Positions 1 to 10,440 of a stretch of 64,000 bases of DNA are shown here, piece after piece. Each line of letters starts with the position of its first letter. Position 1 is the first letter of the stretch. The DNA comes from Rutidosis leptorrhynchoides. Lineage: Eukaryota; Streptophyta; Magnoliopsida; Asterales; Asteraceae. The DNA is taken from positions 713,759,001 through 713,823,000 of the forward strand of contig NC_092333.1 of NCBI RefSeq assembly GCF_046630445.1, given 5' to 3'. The position numbers and the translations under genes are program-made. Below the pieces are notes generated by a model. It ran no database searches. It was not told the origin of the DNA and saw nothing but the letters and a program-made list of their open reading frames with translations.

Positions 1-212
1 TACGAACAAACTAATCTCAAGACGACAACATGTTTTGCAAGCTGACTGGAGCCATGGATTGTGAATGTTTGTGGCCATTAACAACGCCACTTAATTAATT
101 AGTAATAATTAATAACTTAAATGTAATAATTAATATGATTTGTCTAATATTAGCCCTTAGGGTTATACACATATACATAACTAAATTTGTTATACATAAT
201 CAATACGGAGTA
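1..212. other. AT-rich flank, no gene seen
   Basis: AT-rich plant intergenic sequence with no open frame of note. Its last ten bases, atacggagta at 203-212, are the left target duplication of the DNA element that follows. Confidence 0.5.
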
Positions 213-336
213 AGGTTGTAAAAGTCGCGAGTCGGGGACGCATCGGTCGAGACCTGAAAAAGGACGCGTCGGCCGAGTCGGGGGACGCGTCAGAGACGCA
301 TCGGGCGTTGACCAACGTTGACTTTATTAATAATTT

Positions 337-435
<99 letters not shown>

Positions 436-760
436 CAGTTGATTATGTAACATAAATTTCTTAAATAAGAACTTGAATTTAAAAACAATCAAACTTCAAA
501 CTCAATTAATGTTACCGAGTACATAATCAATAAGGACATAAAGAAAAGAGCGGCCCAAAAAATGAAAACAACCCCTAATTTTAAAATATATCAGATCTTG
601 ACGAAAATTTGACTGACTTTGACCATTTTTGACAGACTTTGACCGAACTTTTAGCTCTGACCGTCTTTCGAGTCATTTTCTGAAAAAACGGGACGGAGAA
701 CCCAAAAAAACGACGCATCAGCCGACGCGTCGGTCAAGTCGGCTGAATTTTACAACACTG
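213..760. mobile_element. Non-autonomous Mutator-like DNA element
   Basis: The ends are inverted: the left end reads aggttgtaaaag and the right end, on the other strand, cagtgttgtaaaatt. Both lead into CpG-rich stretches built on gacgcgtcgg-like words, at 224-300 on the left and 700-745 on the right. The ten bases atacggagta flank the element exactly at 203-212 and 761-770, which fits the 9-11 bp duplications of Mutator-like elements. No transposase frame is present, so it is a passenger or MITE-like copy. A long AT dinucleotide tract has expanded inside it. The superfamily is inferred from duplication length and termini; hAT (8 bp) is less likely. Confidence 0.6.
339..434. repeat. (AT)n microsatellite
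   Basis: About 48 uninterrupted TA units inside the small DNA element. The apparent tyrosine/isoleucine-alternating ORF on the minus strand here is only a reading of this tract. Confidence 0.95.
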
Positions 761-1019
761 ATACGGAGTATTTATTTAATTAGATAAAGTATTTTCAAAT
801 TTCTAATTACTATTAACATAAGAGAGAGAATGGAAAGAGGTGAGGAGAGATAGAATGGAAAGAGGTGAGGAGAGAGAAGGGAAAAGCAATTTCGGCTGCT
901 TTTTCAAAGGGAAGCTATGGCGGCACTAGGCGGGAGTGGATGGAACAACGAAGAGATTACGGTGGTAACAACTACATGGATCGATTCAGTGGTGTTAACA
1001 AGAGCCGATTAAATCTATC

Positions 1020-1550
1020 ATGTTCTATAACTTTCCGGAAACCTGGGGAGTGGCTGAATTATGGATGATGTTCAAAAACTTTGGGGTGGTGAAAGATGTG
1101 TACTTGGCAAGGAAGAGACTACTTAATGGTCATCGCTTTGGTTATGTGAGGTTCGAAGGGCTAAATAATACTAAAAATCTCTTATCAAGGCTAAACAAAG
1201 TTCAAATTCTAGGGTGGGGTTTAAAAGCTTATAGGGCTTATGATCGAAAAGATCCATCAAGAAGCAACAATGGTAACACAATAGGTAAGGAAACGAGGGC
1301 CAAAACCAATGAGGTGGTGTGGAGGATGATCAAATCAAAGGAAGCAAATAGGGATGAGAGAATTTTTTCAGAAGTTGTCAAGAATGTGGAAAATAATAAC
1401 CCTCCTCTTAAACCTCAACAGAATGCAGGCGTAAATGGCAATAACAGTGCAAGCGCGGTACATCTGGTAATAACAGTTCATGTGGTAATAATAGGCCAAG
1501 TGGTGATAACAAAGCAAGTGGTGTTAATGCATCCCAGAAGGAAAGGGTGA
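1020..1550 (+). pseudogene. LINE ORF1-like RRM protein remnant
   Basis: A 176-codon frame with an RNA-recognition-motif fold: an RNP2-like strand near its start (MFYNFPETWG), a helix (VAELWMMFKNFG), then KRLLNGHRFGYVRFEG, which contains the RNP1 octamer-like core HRFGYVRF. Plant L1 LINEs often carry such an RRM at the start of ORF1, where it binds element RNA. After the RRM the frame becomes a low-complexity Lys/Asn/Ser region and ends early. The true upstream start is unclear, because a short overlapping frame at 865-1068 carries the more N-terminal codons in another phase. It is therefore a remnant rather than a working gene. A host RRM gene is the alternative, but the LINE continuation across element A argues against it. 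Confidence 0.6.
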
Positions 1551-1619
1551 TACAGATTGATGTTGATAATGAAAATGAGCTGCTATTACAAAAGGCCATG
1601 ATTGGTGAAATTTCCAATA

Positions 1620-1624
1620 TAGAC
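1620..1624. repeat. Target duplication of element A, left copy
   Basis: tagac here is matched by tagac at 21043-21047. Five bases is the usual length for LTR-retrotransposon integrases. Confidence 0.9.
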
Positions 1625-2439
1625 TGTAATGACCCGGAAATTTCCGATCAAATTTAAACTTTAATCTTTATATGTTTCCGACACGATAAGCAAAATCTGT
1701 AATGCTGGGTCTCAAAAATTTTGAACTGTTTCATATATTCATTTGACCTTCGACCATTCTCGACGATTCACGAACTATTATTTGTAAATAAATATGTATA
1801 CATATAAAAATAAATATAAATATATGTATAGGGTATATTAAATATAATTAATTAATAATTGTAATACTCGTTGGACGTTTCGATTATTATTTAGAGAAGT
1901 TTAATTCGAACTTATAAGATTTTAAAATGAACGGTGGTAAGAAAATGAGTTCTATAAATTCTAGGCTTATTAATAATATATTAAGATGTTGTTTGTCAAA
2001 TTTTAAAACTTTTATATTTTGCTTGGGAGTTGGGAGTGATTAATTAATGTATTTTTTTTAATAGTTAATGACCAAACTTTATACCATAATGACCTATATA
2101 AATAAAGTTACTCAAATTAAAATTTTGGGATTTTTCCGAAGACTTTTATCCGTCCCTAATTTCAAATAGTGCACGATACACGGGCTCTGAAAAGTGTCGG
2201 TACATAAAAACAATTAATCAGGCGGCTTTGCTATTACACTTTACTTTTTACTATTGCTAATTGAAGTAATTACGTGTTTTGTCTTCTCCATATCTAATTC
2301 TATAATATAGATATATTCATATATAGGAATATGAATATGAATGTTCACACACATATATACTGACATTAACACAAACATTGGTCACCTTACACCCATTACT
2401 AAATTGTTCTTCTTCTTCATGAACAAACCATCTTACTTC

Positions 2440-2960
2440 CATAACAATCACCACTCTCCACCACGGCTATCATCCACTACCGAGAGCCACCTTGGTCTTT
2501 TTCCTCTCCATCAACAAACCGTCACCACCCTTGTTCTCACACCCTCACCATAACCGAAACCCACAAGCTCGCTTATTTTTGTTTCTTGTTTGATCAAATT
2601 CACTTAACCACCACAAACTACCATCCCACTGCCGTTGAAGTATCACCACCGACTAACACCATCGGAGCACCATAACCGCCACCCTATTCATCACCACCTC
2701 AACCCGAAACCATCCTTACCATCTTCGTTTTACTATCACCACCAAGAACAACCAACCGACACCTTCATCTTTATAATATCTCACCACCAAACGCCACCAT
2801 AAATCACTAACATATTATTTTCATGTATAATCTACACAACCGACACCCATATCAACTACCAAGTCACCACCACTAGACCACCACTACAACCATCATGATT
2901 ATCATCACCGTCAACAAACACCACCACTCACCACTACGGGTTGCTATGCTTCTTTTTCCT
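2440..2960 (+). repeat. CAC/ACC-rich low-complexity tract in LTR A
   Basis: Dominated by CAC and ACC triplets, strongly C-rich on this strand and unlike the AT-rich surroundings. The same tract is in the 3' LTR at about 18784-19304. Short His/Pro/Thr-rich frames over it are composition artefacts. Confidence 0.7.
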
Positions 2961-3351
2961 GTTTCGAACCACTGCAAACCGTCACTCAGAAACCACCACC
3001 GCCGTAGACAATTGTAGCTGCACATTTTTTTTACTAAAAACGAAGATATTATTGAGAGGATAATGATAATAATTTCGGTGTAGAGATGGCCTATAAAGTT
3101 AGATAGATAGCGACTGTTTTTTTATTCAAGTTCCTGCCATTCCAAATTCACGTTACCAGATATAAACAAAAGGCCACGAACTTTTTGTTGGGCCTTAATT
3201 TCGTTTGTTAATAGGCCGAGAGTTTTTAATTTTCTTTTGGGCCGACCCAACTTGTGATCTTGCTAGACTACGAGTTGTATCATGGATGGTGAAGAGGTGA
3301 TAGACAGAAACGAGTTATATAATTACAGATACGATATAAAATCAGGAAATA

Positions 3352-3422
3352 GGCAATAGCCTGAATGGTTAGGGTGTTAGCGGGCAAGCGAGGGGTCACG
3401 GGTTCGAGTCTTGGCTCGGACA
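3352..3422 (+). other. tRNA-like module in LTR A (5' copy)
   Basis: A 71-bp stretch with an A-box-like tagcctgaatgg near its start and a B-box-like gggttcgagtct about 40 bases later, the spacing and order of a Pol III internal promoter. It does not fold into a clean cloverleaf (the T-stem has mismatches), so I do not call a tRNA gene. The matching copy in the 3' LTR is at about 19698-19768. Related modules sit at the equivalent place in the LTRs of F and C. Confidence 0.55.
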
Positions 3423-3472
3423 CTTTAATTTCTTTTTAGCATTTTAAGGTAGTTTTTGATAAAACTATTATG

Positions 3473-3556
<84 letters not shown>
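3473..3556 (+). repeat. (ATT)n microsatellite, LTR A 5' copy
   Basis: About 28 uninterrupted ATT units, 50 bp after the tRNA-like module. The poly-isoleucine frames on both strands are artefacts. The 3' LTR copy (19825-19938) is about ten units longer, which explains most of the LTR length difference. Confidence 0.95.
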
Positions 3557-3557
<1 letters not shown>

Positions 3558-4662
3558 TATTAAAAGAACTATTAAAAGTATTAATAGAAATATTATCATT
3601 AGTAAAATTTTCAAAGGTATCATTTTTATTATTGTTAGTAAAATCATTAATTTTAGAATTATTATTATTATTATACATTATTATTAAAATTAACATTTTT
3701 AGTTACTTAAAAGTTATCATTATAACATTAAAATTAAAAGTATTATTTTAATTATATTATCATTATCATTTTTATTAAAATATCATTACAACTAAGGTTT
3801 AACATTTTTATTAAAGTTACCAATATTACTAAAATTATCATTTAAGATTATTATTATTAACATTATTATTTTTATATTAACAATATTATTATTACAAATT
3901 AAATATATATAATATATATAATTTAAAACATATTATATAAATTTGTCCGATTACAATTATGTGTGTTAATATATATATAAATGATATAGGTTCGTGAATC
4001 CGAGGCAACCTTATAATTGACCAATGGTGTTATATGTATTTTTACTACAAAATACATTAGGTGAGTATATTGTCCCTTTTAAACTCTAAATATTTTTGGG
4101 CTGAGAATACATGCGCTGTTTTTTTTATAAATGATTTACTTTATGGACACAAGTGATCAAAAATAAATTCTACGCTGAGTTGTACCATGGCATATTTCTT
4201 TATACTTGGTAGCTAATATTTACGTGAGGAGCGTAAACGCGAATCCTGTTGATAGATCTATCGGGCCTGACAACCCCAACCGGGCTGGACGACCAGTTTT
4301 AAACGGTTGCACAGTACTTCGTTTCGTTACTACACTTGGTACGGTGTAGGGTTTATTTAAGAATATGCTGCTGTGATTTAAATGTTAAGTATGGTTACCA
4401 AGTGCTCAACGACTTTTCATACACGAGGAGTGTATTATGTATAAACATGAAATCTTGTGGTCCATAGTTATAACGCTGCTAGCAATAAAACCTATATCAC
4501 ACCAACTTTATGTTGACATTTTAAAGTATGTTATTCTCATGTACAAATTAAGTCTTCCGCTGTGCATTTGCTCATTATAAGGACATTACTTGGAGTCGAT
4601 CATCGCAATGGGACCAGATGTTGATGATTTCGTCCAGGTGGATAAGGACGGGTCGTCTCATG

Positions 4663-4679
4663 TGGTATCAGAGCGGTGG
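4663..4679 (+). other. Element A primer-binding site
   Basis: tggtatcagagcggtgg begins two bases after the LTR end. tggtatcagagc is the usual complement to the 3' end of plant initiator methionine tRNA. Confidence 0.85.
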
Positions 4680-5040
4680 TCATAGCGAACCAGGTCTTGC
4701 ATTAGTGTGTCTGACTAGTAGTTGTTAGGATACATTAATGAGTCTGGACTTTGACCGTGTCTACATGTTAAAAGTTTTGCTTATCTTTTCTAGTCGGAAA
4801 TCATCTGCTTATCATTCTTATGAAATTGTCTGCTTATCATCCATAAGTCTAGACACGTCTTACTGCATTTACTGCATTGATAGTGTATAGACAAAATTCA
4901 TATCTTAGCCTATCTGATGATTCCTATCTTGGTGCATCCTTAGACTTGCTTGACATATGCTGTAAATTCCTCCGTAGTCTACGAAATCTTTAGGACTATA
5001 TATATAGATATTCTATATAGTTAGAATATCATCCGATATC

Positions 5041-5330
5041 CGAAAATCATTTTACATCAAAGATCCCTTTCATCCACCAAATTGCCCTCTTGACGATGAA
5101 CCTGAAGTACTTACCGGCGAACCTGTTCGAGAAACCATTTACCCTCTCATTTCTAGAGTATCCCGTCACGATTATATATTATCCTATATTTGAATCTTAC
5201 TCAACCGCTTGTTTCAATCGTCAATCATCTTGACATAATATAAGAAGATAACGAATTACGTGCTCGAGTAATGGCTTTGGAAAATCTGGTGCGGAGGTTA
5301 CAAACACCAGCAGCAGCACCAGCAGCATAA
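5041..5330 (+). pseudogene. Gag-like remnant in element A
   Basis: Nucleotide-level homologue of the 137-codon gag-like frame of element B: the segments encoding the PFHPP, EPEVLTGEPVR and SRHDYI-like words and the closing Ala-rich run (repeated agcagc) can all be recognised in the same order. It is decayed and has no long frame of its own. Its position, a few hundred bases after the primer site, is where gag would lie in an LTR retrotransposon. Confidence 0.55.
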
Positions 5331-5559
5331 ACCGTACCACCATCATCAACGCCGACGATACTCTTATCATCCCAACCACAATCACGTCATAAATCTCAAC
5401 GTCACGATCTGTACCTCAGATATCAACATCACACGCCTCAATATCATCATCTGTACTTCAAGTATAATCTTCGTTTTACATATCGTTCTACATCGATCAA
5501 TTTCGTTCTACGTATTGTTCTACCTCATTTACCTTCGTCCGACATGGCAATTATGTAAT

Positions 5560-5745
5560 CTCTAATGTTTTAGAGATCATGTAATCAAGTGCTAACAATA
5601 AATCAAATGAGTATAATGTCTTATTGACTCATTAAATCCATAATTACATCTGAAGAAAATATATATGCAAGTATATTTTCATAAAGATTGTAATTAAAAA
5701 TTCTTTCGTAAAAACTGTTAATGATGAAAATATTTTAACGGGTGG
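5560..5745 (+). promoter_or_regulatory. Central conserved block of A, interrupted by B
   Basis: About 180 bp closely matching B (10195-10400), F (minus strand, 51640-51860) and C (minus strand, 59770-59980). It ends in ttttaacgggtgg, which resembles the word just before the 3' LTR in these elements. Element B is inserted exactly in this word; the block resumes at 15142 with ggtgggtagtacccgagg. Conservation in otherwise diverged interiors suggests a cis signal, possibly a second plus-strand priming site. That role is inference. Confidence 0.5.
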
Positions 5746-8280
5746 TATAACAACCCTCATATTTCCATACTTGAATTGACTAATTTGCCTATAGGGTTGT
5801 TATCCATACGTAATATATAATTGAATTCGACGTTGATCAAATATTTATTTTTAGTCGACACTTTTTGTTAACTAAAGTTTACACTAATTATATAAAATAA
5901 CTTTAGTTAATATTAATATTAATGTGTATTATATTTAAAACTATATGTAACATAATTATTAATTAAATGATAAGTTATTTTAATCATTATATTTATATTT
6001 TAGCTTATAAAAAAAAGAAATAAGAATTTTTTTTTAAATTAAATAAAGAGCCCATGAATTTTGACTAAATATTTTCAAAAACAAAAACTTATTAAAAATA
6101 TTTTTAACATGTTTTTATTATTTTGTCATAATTGGCACCTTTATTTTATTAATTTTTTTTTCTTTTCACCAACCATTTTTACCTATAAATACATGGCTCC
6201 TCATTCATATTTTCTTGCCAAAAACAAAAACTTAAGATGTTCTCTCAAAGCATTGAAGAAAATTTGAGGTACTTTCTATTTTTATTATTTTTTTTAATAT
6301 TTTCGATTATATTTATATTTATTGTATATTCTTTGTAAAATTTGAAATTAATTATGTTTATATGTCATAATTAGTATTATAAGTATTATGATGTATAAAA
6401 ATAATTTTTATAATTTATGAAATATTATTTATAATTAAATACGAATTATGTAGTGTTTAAACATAAAAACAATGTAAAATTCGTAATAAATACTTTTAAC
6501 CAAAAATAAAATATATATAATTTTTTTCTGAGTTTATAAAACTTATATAGATCTTCGAAAATTATAAAAATAATTATTTGGGTCGAATTGGTAATTATTA
6601 TATAATTAAACTCTATTATTATGTAATTTGAAGGTAAATTAAGAATAAATATAAAATAATAATTTTTTTTTAAATATTTTTTTCTACAGGTTATTAGACT
6701 GATATAAACTTATAAAACTTATAAAAATAATTTTTTGGGTTTATTTAGTAATTATGTAAAATTAAAATTGTTTTGTGAATACATTAAGGGTAAAAACAAA
6801 AATAAATACAAAAATATAATAAAAATATTTTCTTAAATTTTTCTACTAATCTATATGATTAACTAAGACTATAAAAATTATGTATATAATTTTTAGATAT
6901 TTAATTAGTTATTTAGACATTTTTGGATAATGTTCGATTAATAAAACACTATTATTTTTTTGAAGTAATTTAGGTATTTATTTAAAGATAATTATATTTA
7001 ATATATATAAGACATACTAAGGTATAATAACTAAATATTAAATAAAAATTAGGTTATATTATCACATATATAATTATTAAGTACATTAATAATTCGTTGT
7101 GTGTATACACCTAAAGTGAAGGTTAATCAAAGATAATGTATAATTCATGTGAACTTCATCGCTACTCATGGTCGTAAGTGAATGATGTCTAGGTTGCCAT
7201 TTATGGGTAAGCTTGTGGATCTCGAATGCCATGACTTATATTCTGGTCAAGAATCCTGGGCCCCCGGTTACATCTGGTCATTCCTGACTTATTTGATAGC
7301 AACGAAGTTTGAGTAAAGTTATACAACGTCTTGCTAAAGATTAACCCGAACTTTCTAAAATTGGAAAATTACTATAAGTGGAAACTTTCCATAAATATTA
7401 ACCTTCTGAAAATGGAAATTCTTTAGTGAACCATTACTATCAATATAGTACTATATACTATTGTCCGTTAGGCAATGTCTGATCATACGTTCTATCTCTA
7501 GGTTGAGATCTCGGTCACGTCCTTCCGTTCAATTCTTTCGTGTGCTACTAAGGTGAACTTCATAGCCCCACTTTTTACTGTTTCATAACTGTTTTATAAC
7601 TTTTGGGGTGAGACACATGCTTGCTTTATAACTGTTTTATGCTTAGACACAAGTACTAAACTGTTAACTATGCTGTCATGCTTTAATTCATGCTAAATCC
7701 CTACCGTAATATCGTTAATTGCTACGTTTAAATGCAAACTTAATTATTGTGAGTAGGCCTATTGAGAGTAACGTCTCTAACCATTCGACCGTTGGTCTTT
7801 GGTTACATAATAATGATTCCACGACACTGACAGTACAAGGTGTCATAGGGTAAACTTGTTTAGTAGCGATATTACAAAATGCAGCAACACTTTTAGATTG
7901 ATATTTCTATATCAATTAACTTTAAACTAAATCTTGTGGTCTAAAACTTTGGATATTATTTATAAACCTATGAATTTCCCTCAACCTTTTTGGTTGACAC
8001 TTTAAGCGTGTTTTGTCTCAGGTGATGATTGAGCTAGCTGCTACTTGCTACTAGATGATTGATGTATGCTTTGCTGCTTGCATGGAGTCCATCATTCATA
8101 TTTATCATTTTGTTTAAGACATTTTCCATTTACTGTACTCTTATGATGTAAAACTTTGAATAATGCTTTCGCTGTTTATTTAATAAATAAAACGTCTCAT
8201 TTAGAGTCGTTCTCGCTTATACAACTGTGTTATGATATGATTGGTCACAATTACCCCTGGTCCATTTTGGGGGTGTGACA
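5746..8280 (+). repeat. Element B 5' LTR
   Basis: Starts tataacaaccctcat and ends gggggtgtgaca. It is AT-rich through about 7080 and more mixed after that. A TATA-like tataaatacatgg at about 6184 follows an AT-rich region. The segment around 7195-7290 recurs, diverged, in the leader at 8520-8640. It has no similarity that I can see to the LTR of A. Confidence 0.92.
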
Positions 8281-8283
8281 GAT

Positions 8284-8300
8284 TGGTATCAGAGCAGGTT
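8284..8300 (+). other. Element B primer-binding site
   Basis: tggtatcagagcaggtt three bases after the LTR end; the initiator-methionine-tRNA type, as in A and I. Confidence 0.85.
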
Positions 8301-8499
8301 GTTGTAGAGAACCAGGATTGCATTTTATGTGTGCCTTATACAATTAGGTACCTTAGCAATGTAGGACTACAACTTTCCTTGACCATAGTGCCTTTAATTG
8401 TTACCTTTAACTGATAAATGCTACACTATACCTTAGAAACTATGCTTAAATCTTATATTATAAGATTATAACCTACACGATAATGTGAAATTACTCGAA

Positions 8500-8700
8500 C
8501 GTCAACGTTGCTTAAGGCCTAAGGTGTTCATCGGTACCATTATGGGACGCTTGTGGATTACGAATGCCAAACTTAGATTTTGGTCAAGAAATCCTGGGCC
8601 AACCGGTATCAATAGTTCATCTTGGTGACTCGGCGGTGGCATAGATGTTTGGGTACGATCCACAATATCAAACCCTACTATAGTGATCATACAACACTTA
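8500..8700 (+). repeat. LTR-like segment in the leader of B
   Basis: Words such as cttgtggat, cgaatgcca, ttggtcaagaa and tcctgggcc occur here in the same order as at 7195-7290 inside B's own LTR, about three-quarters identical by eye. It may be an old LTR fragment or a duplicated leader signal. The 67-codon minus-strand frame here is not considered real. Confidence 0.45.
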
Positions 8701-9215
8701 GTCACTTACGCACTTAACAAGTGGTGAACTTATTAAGAACAACTCACTTAGTCATCTATCATGGTTTTGTGTATTACATATGTATTACATGAAATATTAT
8801 CCATGATTTTTGAAACTCTTATAACTGTTACTATTCATACTCAAACGTATATAACTCCCTGTTATATATCACGTACCTATATGCCTTGTGCATTTATGCA
8901 TCGGTTTGCGAACCGGAAAATGTCATTTGGATTATCACAGTATACGAATTGAAAGACTTTAATCGAAGGATTATTAGATTACATACATATCATTTTATGA
9001 TCTCGACACGTCATACTACCATTATTAGAGTATAGACAAATCATATCTTATCATATCTTATCATATCTATCCCAATAGACTTTGTCTAATACTTTTCTTA
9101 AATTTCCTCCGTAAATTACAGAAATCTTTTTGCTACAAATACGTATTCAAGGAGACGAATATATCATTCAATATTCAACACCCATTTCATATCAAACCTA
9201 TCCCAAACACATAAT

Positions 9216-9629
9216 ATGGATTTTTCACTTGATTCCTCGAGTTCCTCGAGCTCCATGGACAGCGTAACCGGAACGAACGAACCTATTAGCCATCATCTTT
9301 TCTGGATGGATTGGGGGTGGGTTCGTAGTCTACTTAATCAATGGAGAAGTGAAGAAGGTGATCCTTTTCACCCACCACATTGCCCTATTGGCGAAGAACC
9401 TGAAGCGCTTACCGGCGAACCCGTTCGGAACACCATTTTCACCCTCATTTCCAGGATGTCCCGTCACGAATATATAATATCTAGAATTCTAGATCTTATT
9501 CATCCCCTTGTTCGAACCGCCAATCATCCCGGAATAAGAGAAGAAGTCAACGAGCTTCGCGCTCGAGTAGTGGCTTTGGAGAATATGGTGCAAAACCTAC
9601 GAGCACCAGCAGCAGCACCAGCAGCATAA
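9216..9629 (+). CDS. Gag-like coiled-coil ORF of element B
   Basis: A 137-codon frame. Residues 1-20 are a Ser-rich head, followed by PISHHLFWMDWGWVRSLLNQ and a Pro-rich GDPFHPPHCPIGEEPEALTG segment. A predicted helical region (SRHEYIISRILDLIHPLVRT) and a coiled coil with ELRARVVALENMVQNL (about residues 113-128) follow, ending in an Ala/Pro tail. It has no zinc knuckle and no catalytic motif. Its position about 930 bp after the primer site, and its remnants at the same place in A and C, suggest the N-terminal part of a gag gene kept in a non-autonomous family. An unrelated captured ORF is possible. The ATG is the first in frame, about 20 bases after an AT-rich leader. Confidence 0.55.
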   Translation: MDFSLDSSSSSSSMDSVTGTNEPISHHLFWMDWGWVRSLLNQWRSEEGDPFHPPHCPIGEEPEALTGEPVRNTIFTLISRMSRHEYIISRILDLIHPLVRTANHPGIREEVNELRARVVALENMVQNLRAPAAAPAA

Positions 9630-10194
9630 CCAGTACCACCAGTATCATCAAAATCACCACCAACAGCTTCACCAACAACAAACACCACAATCTGTACCTC
9701 GAACATCAACATCATACGCCCCATAGATACCAAGGAATATTAGTAATAATGAGTTAAGATGTATTGACTCATTCTTCCTGAAGAATTATATATGTATACT
9801 TTATATATATATATATATATATGGTTTGGAAGAACAATAAATCTTTTCGTACTAAGCTATTACGTGTGAATCTTAACTAGTATGTACTACTTGGTTAATT
9901 CATATCACTAATATGCTATGATGTACACCCTTCGTTAATGACTTAACAATCGTTAATCACTACTTCAGCACAATAAACTCCATCCATAATAAACCAAGTG
10001 TATTACTCAATTACATGATTGATTGTATACTTTCATTTTCGATGTACTCGAAACCTTTTTGAAAATATTATTCGTGCCTTGCAAAGTTCAAAAGGATTCC
10101 ACGAGCACCAACATTATATACCAAGGTATATCAATAACAATGAATGATGAAGTATTGATTCATAACTTCATTAGAGAAATATTCCGCGACGATT

Positions 10195-10440
10195 ATGTAA
10201 TCTCTAAGGTTTTGGAGATTATATATTCTCGCTTCAACCGTAAATCAAATGAGTTTAATATTATATTACTTCATTAAATCCATAATTACATCTGAAGGAA
10301 GATATATATGTACGTATATTTTCATAAAGATTGTAATTAAAAAAAAAAAAAATCTTTTGTACAAGTTGTTAATTGTGAAAATATTTTAACGGGTAGGTAA
10401 TACCCGAGAGATATTTATATCTCATATTAATATGTTACAT
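10195..10440 (+). promoter_or_regulatory. Central conserved block of B with second priming-like word
   Basis: Matches A, C and F closely. It contains ttttaacgggtaggtaatac at 10384-10403. The first part, ttaacgggtaggta, also precedes B's 3' LTR. The word continues into an inverted pair, cgggta ... tacccg, able to form a short hairpin. It lies almost exactly at the middle of B's interior (8281-12606). A central plus-strand priming site is a possible role. Confidence 0.5.

Larger units (their letters stand above)
820..1624 (+). mobile_element. L1-type LINE, 5' segment
   Basis: This is the upstream part of a LINE whose downstream part lies at 21048-24008. The two were contiguous before element A inserted: the last five bases here, tagac, are repeated immediately after A. 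The segment opens with a tandemly doubled 27-bp purine-rich unit (about 826-879), then carries the RRM-bearing ORF1-like region. The bases just before the break encode ENELLLQKAM and GEISNID, the helical stretch found just upstream of the reverse transcriptase in Asteraceae LINEs. No apurinic endonuclease domain is seen between the RRM and this stretch, so the LINE is internally deleted, or degraded beyond recognition there. Confidence 0.7.
1625..4660 (+). repeat. Element A 5' LTR
   Basis: Begins tgtaatgacccgg and ends gggtcgtctca, directly before the primer site. In order it holds an AT-rich head, a CAC/ACC-rich low-complexity stretch (about 2440-2960), a tRNA-like module (3352-3422), an (ATT)n tract (3473-3556), and a 3' part with words shared by the LTRs of F, H, C and G: ggttcgtgaatc, gaatacatgc, tagatctatcgggcctgaca and cttccgctgtgc. 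Confidence 0.92.

Noticed and set aside
2341-2553. His/Pro/Thr-rich ORF duplicated at 18685-18897 (and 18934-19146)
   Set aside because: It lies in the CAC-rich tract of LTR A; repetition is due to the LTR pair and the composition explains the frame.
3352-3422. A functional tRNA gene
   Set aside because: The boxes are present but the stems are imperfect, no anticodon arm is convincing, and the module is part of an LTR.
3436-3751. Poly-isoleucine ORFs on both strands (also 19782-20133, 45496-45708, 53197-53438, 62143-62393)
   Set aside because: They are readings of ATT/AAT triplet microsatellites and AT-rich LTR sequence, not proteins.
6061-6267. 68-codon ORF duplicated at 12922-13128
   Set aside because: Lies in the AT-rich part of LTR B, has no recognisable pattern and appears twice only because the LTR does.
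8502-8705. Minus-strand 67-codon ORF in the leader of B
   Set aside because: Overlaps an LTR-derived leader repeat; no support for coding.
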